DNA of 10,741 bases from Bacteroidaceae bacterium. Lineage in GTDB: Bacteria > Bacteroidota > Bacteroidia > Bacteroidales > Bacteroidaceae. The translations under genes and the position numbers were made by a program. The notes under the pieces are model-generated. The model saw nothing but the letters and a program-made list of their open reading frames with translations. It was not told where the DNA came from and searched no databases. Below are positions 7,979-10,741 of this stretch, piece after piece. Each line of letters begins with the position of its first letter. Position 1 is the stretch's first letter. The DNA is taken from positions 1 to 10,741 of the forward strand of contig CAADWS010000231.1 in NCBI GenBank assembly GCA_900752815.1. Reading direction: 5' to 3'.

Positions 7979-8102
7979 CCGAAGCCGCCATATCACGCAT
8001 GATAGAAGCACCTACTGCTGCGGGGAGCAATTGCCCCGAACATTTTCCGGTTGCCCTGTCACATCCGTGAGGTCCATAAAGGCGGACAACCGCCATAAAC
8101 GG

Positions 8103-8141
8103 AATCACCCGCCGCAAAGTCTGGCTTTGCGGCGGGTGATT
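8103..8141 (+). terminator. Intrinsic terminator between convergent operons
   Basis: A perfect 17-bp stem, AATCACCCGCCGCAAAG (8103-8119) with CTTTGCGGCGGGTGATT (8125-8141), has a 5-base loop and is followed by TTGTTTATG. It ends the cls-peptidase unit. Because it lies between converging genes it may also stop minus-strand transcription of the dehydrogenase operon, although the tail on that side is not T-rich. A smaller hairpin, GGCGG/CCGCC with a 4-base loop, precedes it at 8081-8094. Confidence 0.92.
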
Positions 8142-8161
8142 TTGTTTATGTTAACCTCTCA

Positions 8162-9871
8162 TCAGGCCTGACGATAATTGTCCAGCTGATCAACGGTCAT
8201 GTTCATCACGAAAACATGATGCTTGGCGATTTCCGCTTCAACGAAGTTGGTATATACGCGTGCCGACTTCTCAAACATCTCAGCGTTTTCGGTTGCATTG
8301 TAAAGGAGAAGGTGCAACATGATGATGTCGGCAGCCATTTCCACCAAATGACGGGCACAGATGTCATGCAAGTCGGCATCCTTGGCTTCCTTGACATAGT
8401 TCACAGCCTCCTCATACTTGTCGGCCATAGCCTTCGCACGGGCCTGCAGCGGCTTCATGGACTCGCTAACCTCGGCAGCCTCAAAGTCGCGCATCTGTGC
8501 GAGATAGGAACCGTTCGTCACATAGCGGATGGCAGCGACAACCTGCAACTGCGTGGTACCCTCATAGATGTTCGTGATACGGGCATCGCGATAATAGCGC
8601 TGGATGGGATAATCCATCATGAAACCGGAACCGCCATGAATCTGAAGGGCATCAAACGTATTCTGGTTGCAATATTCCGAGTTCATTCCCTTGGCCAACG
8701 GTGTCAGCGAGTCAGCCAGTTTGGCATAGAGTTTCTGTTCCTTACGTTCCTCAGCCTCCAGTTTGCGCTCACGGCTGATGTCATCGAGCGCCTTGTAGAT
8801 GTCCACATAACGTGCGCACTGATACAGCAAGGCACGACCGGCATCCAGTTTGGCTTTCATCAGAGCCAGCATGTCATAAACAGCCGGGAAGTTGATGATG
8901 GCCTTTCCAAATTGCTCACGGTCACGCGCATAAGCCAACCCTTCGTTATAAGCGGCCTGCGAGATGCCCACGCTCTGCGCAGCGATGCCCAGACGCGCAC
9001 CGTTCATCAGCGCCATGACATACTTGATAAGTCCCAGTTTGCGCTCTCCGCAAAGTTCAGCCTTCGCATTCTTATAGACGAGCTCGCAGGTAGGAGAACC
9101 GTGAATACCCAGTTTGTTCTCGATACGGCGCACGTTCACACCGCCGTCGCGCTTATCATAGATAAACATGGACAGTCCGCGTCCGTCAGTAGTACCTTCT
9201 TCTGAACGGGCCAGCACCAGGTGCAGATCGGCGTCACCGTTGGTGATGAAACGCTTCACGCCGTTCAGCAGCCAGCAACCTTGCTCCTCGCTGTAAGTGG
9301 CCTTGAGCATTACGCTCTGCAGGTCCGAACCGGCATCGGGCTCCGTCAAGTCCATCGACATGGTTTCGCCTGCGCAGATGCGGGGGATGAAACGCGAATG
9401 CTGATCCTCGTTGCCGAACTCATAGAGCGTCTCAATACAGTCCTGCAGGCTCCAGATGTTGCCGAATCCGGCATCACTGGCAGCCACCAGTTCGGCACAC
9501 ATGGTATAAGGAGTAATAGGGAAATTAAGACCGTTGTAACGGCGCGGCATCGTCATACCATTCATACCGGCCTTGACCATGGCGTCAAGATTGGCAGCCG
9601 TTCCGCTGGCATAGCGCACGCGGTCGCCCTCATGGTGCGGCCCTTCAAGGTCAACACCTTCAGCATTGTCGGCAATCGTCGTACCTGCTATTTCGCCCAC
9701 AATGTCGAGCACACGGTCATAGCTGTCCATGGCATCCTCGAAGTCAAGCGGTGCGTAGTCAAATTCGTTTTTGTCACGGAAATTTCTTTCCTTCAGTTCC
9801 ACGATGCGCTTCATGAGCGGATGGTTCAGCTCAAAACGCAGTTCGGGATGGTCTGTATAATTATTTGCCAT
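8162..9871 (-). CDS. Acyl-CoA dehydrogenase, long (~570-residue) type
   Basis: The 569-residue FAD enzyme interconverts acyl-CoA and trans-2-enoyl-CoA, exchanging electrons with the electron-transfer flavoprotein. Family signature 1 is at 171-186 (MSMDLTEPDAGSDLQS) and signature 2 at ~410-432 (QIHGGSGFMMDYPIQRYYRD). The catalytic base is E437 in IYEGTTQLQ, the position used by short- and medium-chain enzymes. ARDREQFGKAI (~315) is the usual FAD-contact segment. The protein is ~190 residues longer than classical ~380-residue members. The extra length comes from an N-terminal extension, a charged insert (~362-382, RERKLEAEERKEQK) and a C-terminal helical domain (~455-569), as in the long class that includes DmdC-like enzymes. 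etfA lies 63 bases upstream on the same strand, so the two are almost certainly one operon. Chain-length preference, and whether it runs in the oxidative or reductive direction in this probable anaerobe, cannot be read from sequence. The ATG at 9871 fits known N-termini. Confidence 0.93.
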   Translation of the reverse strand: MANNYTDHPELRFELNHPLMKRIVELKERNFRDKNEFDYAPLDFEDAMDSYDRVLDIVGEIAGTTIADNAEGVDLEGPHHEGDRVRYASGTAANLDAMVKAGMNGMTMPRRYNGLNFPITPYTMCAELVAASDAGFGNIWSLQDCIETLYEFGNEDQHSRFIPRICAGETMSMDLTEPDAGSDLQSVMLKATYSEEQGCWLLNGVKRFITNGDADLHLVLARSEEGTTDGRGLSMFIYDKRDGGVNVRRIENKLGIHGSPTCELVYKNAKAELCGERKLGLIKYVMALMNGARLGIAAQSVGISQAAYNEGLAYARDREQFGKAIINFPAVYDMLALMKAKLDAGRALLYQCARYVDIYKALDDISRERKLEAEERKEQKLYAKLADSLTPLAKGMNSEYCNQNTFDALQIHGGSGFMMDYPIQRYYRDARITNIYEGTTQLQVVAAIRYVTNGSYLAQMRDFEAAEVSESMKPLQARAKAMADKYEEAVNYVKEAKDADLHDICARHLVEMAADIIMLHLLLYNATENAEMFEKSARVYTNFVEAEIAKHHVFVMNMTVDQLDNYRQA

Positions 9872-9906
9872 TTCTTTCTGATATTTATGGGAAGCAGCGG
9901 AAGCCG

Positions 9907-9932
9907 TCCACCGGTTTTCGCCCTTCCGTGGA
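9907..9932 (-). other. Possible intercistronic hairpin between etfA and acyl-CoA dehydrogenase
   Basis: In the 63-base gap, the minus-strand RNA can pair TCCACGG with CCGGTGGA (7 pairs, one bulged G) around an 11-base loop. No U-run follows, so it is not a standard terminator. It could protect or process the mRNA between the two cistrons, or be chance. Confidence 0.3.
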
Positions 9933-9934
9933 AA

Positions 9935-10741
9935 TTACTTGCTGTTTTCCTTGTAGTACTTAATCATCTTGGGAACCACTTCCTCCACACTGCCGGTAAT
10001 GACATAATCGGCCAGCTGGTTGATGGGCGCGTTCGGGTCGGTATTGATGGAGATGACGATGCCGCTCTCCTTCATACCGGCCACATGCTGGATGGCACCC
10101 GAGATGCCACAGGCAATATAGACCTTCGGACGGACAGTCACACCCGTTTGTCCAATCTGCAAGTCGTGCTCGCAGAAGCCGGCATCGACCGCCGCACGGC
10201 TCGCTCCCACCTCGCCATGCAATTCGTCGGCCAGTTTACGGAGCAGGTCGAAACCTTCCTTGCTGCCCACACCATAGCCACCGGCCACGATAATCGGCGC
10301 ACCTTTCAGATTGTTCTTTGCTCTTTCCACGTGACGTTCGAGCACCTTCACCACATAATCGGTTTCGGGCACAAACTTGGCAACGTCTTCATAGATAATC
10401 TCGCCGTTATAATATTCAGCCACCTTCTCGGCCTTCATCACGCCACTGCGCACGGTTGCCATCTGCGGACGGTTGTCGGGATTGACAATCGTGGCCACGA
10501 TGTTGCCTCCAAAGGCCGGACGAATCTGATAAAGTAGATTTTCATAGTGTTTGCCGGACTTCTTGTCGTCATAATCGCCAATTTCAAGTGCCGTACAGTC
10601 GGCTGTCAAACCGCTGATCAGCGAGGAACTTACCCGGGGACCGAGGTCGCGACCGATGACGGTAGCACCCATCAGGCAGATTTGCGGCTTCTCCTGCTTG
10701 AAAAGATTGACAAGAATACTGGTGTGCGGTTTCGACGTGTA
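9935..10741 (-). CDS. etfA: Electron-transfer flavoprotein alpha subunit (5' end beyond window)
   Basis: The reading frame stays open to the window edge, giving 268 residues of a protein normally ~320-340 long. An internal ATG at 10672 is not the start: upstream in-frame codons read HTSILVNLFKQEKPQICL, continuous with MGATVIGRDLGPRVS of the N-terminal EtfA domain. The C-terminal FAD-binding domain carries SRAAVDAG, QIGQTGVTVRPKVYIACG, GISGAIQHVAGM and ISINTDPNAPI, closely fitting the EtfA signature. Ser replaces the usual Ala before the final Ile-Asn. The protein pairs with EtfB, expected just to the right on the same strand, and carries electrons between acyl-CoA dehydrogenase and the membrane or NADH pool. 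The operon order would be etfB, etfA, dehydrogenase. Whether this Etf bifurcates electrons cannot be judged without EtfB. Confidence 0.95.
   Translation of the reverse strand, partial: YTSKPHTSILVNLFKQEKPQICLMGATVIGRDLGPRVSSSLISGLTADCTALEIGDYDDKKSGKHYENLLYQIRPAFGGNIVATIVNPDNRPQMATVRSGVMKAEKVAEYYNGEIIYEDVAKFVPETDYVVKVLERHVERAKNNLKGAPIIVAGGYGVGSKEGFDLLRKLADELHGEVGASRAAVDAGFCEHDLQIGQTGVTVRPKVYIACGISGAIQHVAGMKESGIVISINTDPNAPINQLADYVITGSVEEVVPKMIKYYKENSK

Noticed and set aside
8216..10537. Two long plus-strand frames (8216-9205 and 9221-10537) opposite the acyl-CoA dehydrogenase and etfA
   Set aside because: Both are antisense to well-supported genes, show no family resemblance and have shadow-type composition. 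The second also crosses the gap between two real genes.

Overview
The window looks like ordinary chromosome from a gut-type member of the Bacteroidales (Bacteroides, Phocaeicola, Prevotella or a close relative). The evidence is the gene content and the signals. There is a fasciclin-domain surface lipoprotein of a kind common in Bacteroides, a long (569-residue) acyl-CoA dehydrogenase next to etfA, TAnnTTTG-type -7 promoter boxes, and no Shine-Dalgarno sequences in front of the genes. The genus cannot be fixed from this sequence alone. I see no insertion sequence, phage gene, CRISPR array, tRNA or rRNA.

Layout. Positions 1-266 hold no convincing gene, although the first ~65 bases could be the tail of one. 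From 2039 back to 267 (minus strand) lies a fused protein: a QueA-like tRNA ribosyltransferase-isomerase followed by a complete Nudix hydrolase domain. A 477-bp divergent intergenic region follows, with a -7-like box facing each way. Then comes a single-gene unit (2517-4604, plus strand) for a lipoprotein with two fasciclin-like domains, closed by a strong hairpin terminator. After a 448-bp gap, a cardiolipin synthase gene (5113-6543) and an M20 metallopeptidase gene (6611-7978) run in the same direction with no terminator between them, so they are probably co-transcribed. A perfect 17-bp hairpin at 8103-8141 separates them from the convergent minus-strand pair etfA (5' end outside the window) and acyl-CoA dehydrogenase.

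How the genes relate. Only the etfA/acyl-CoA dehydrogenase pair forms a clear functional unit: the dehydrogenase exchanges electrons with the electron-transfer flavoprotein, whose beta subunit is expected just outside the right edge. Cardiolipin synthase and the peptidase share transcription but no obvious pathway. The QueA-Nudix fusion and the fasciclin lipoprotein appear to be independent units.

I found no convincing undescribed multi-gene system. The most unusual item is the QueA-Nudix fusion, in which the QueA part also carries an enlarged region between its conserved blocks. Smaller curiosities are a 12-bp sequence shared in inverted orientation by the two divergent promoter boxes, and a fasciclin lipoprotein with no SusC/SusD neighbours in view.
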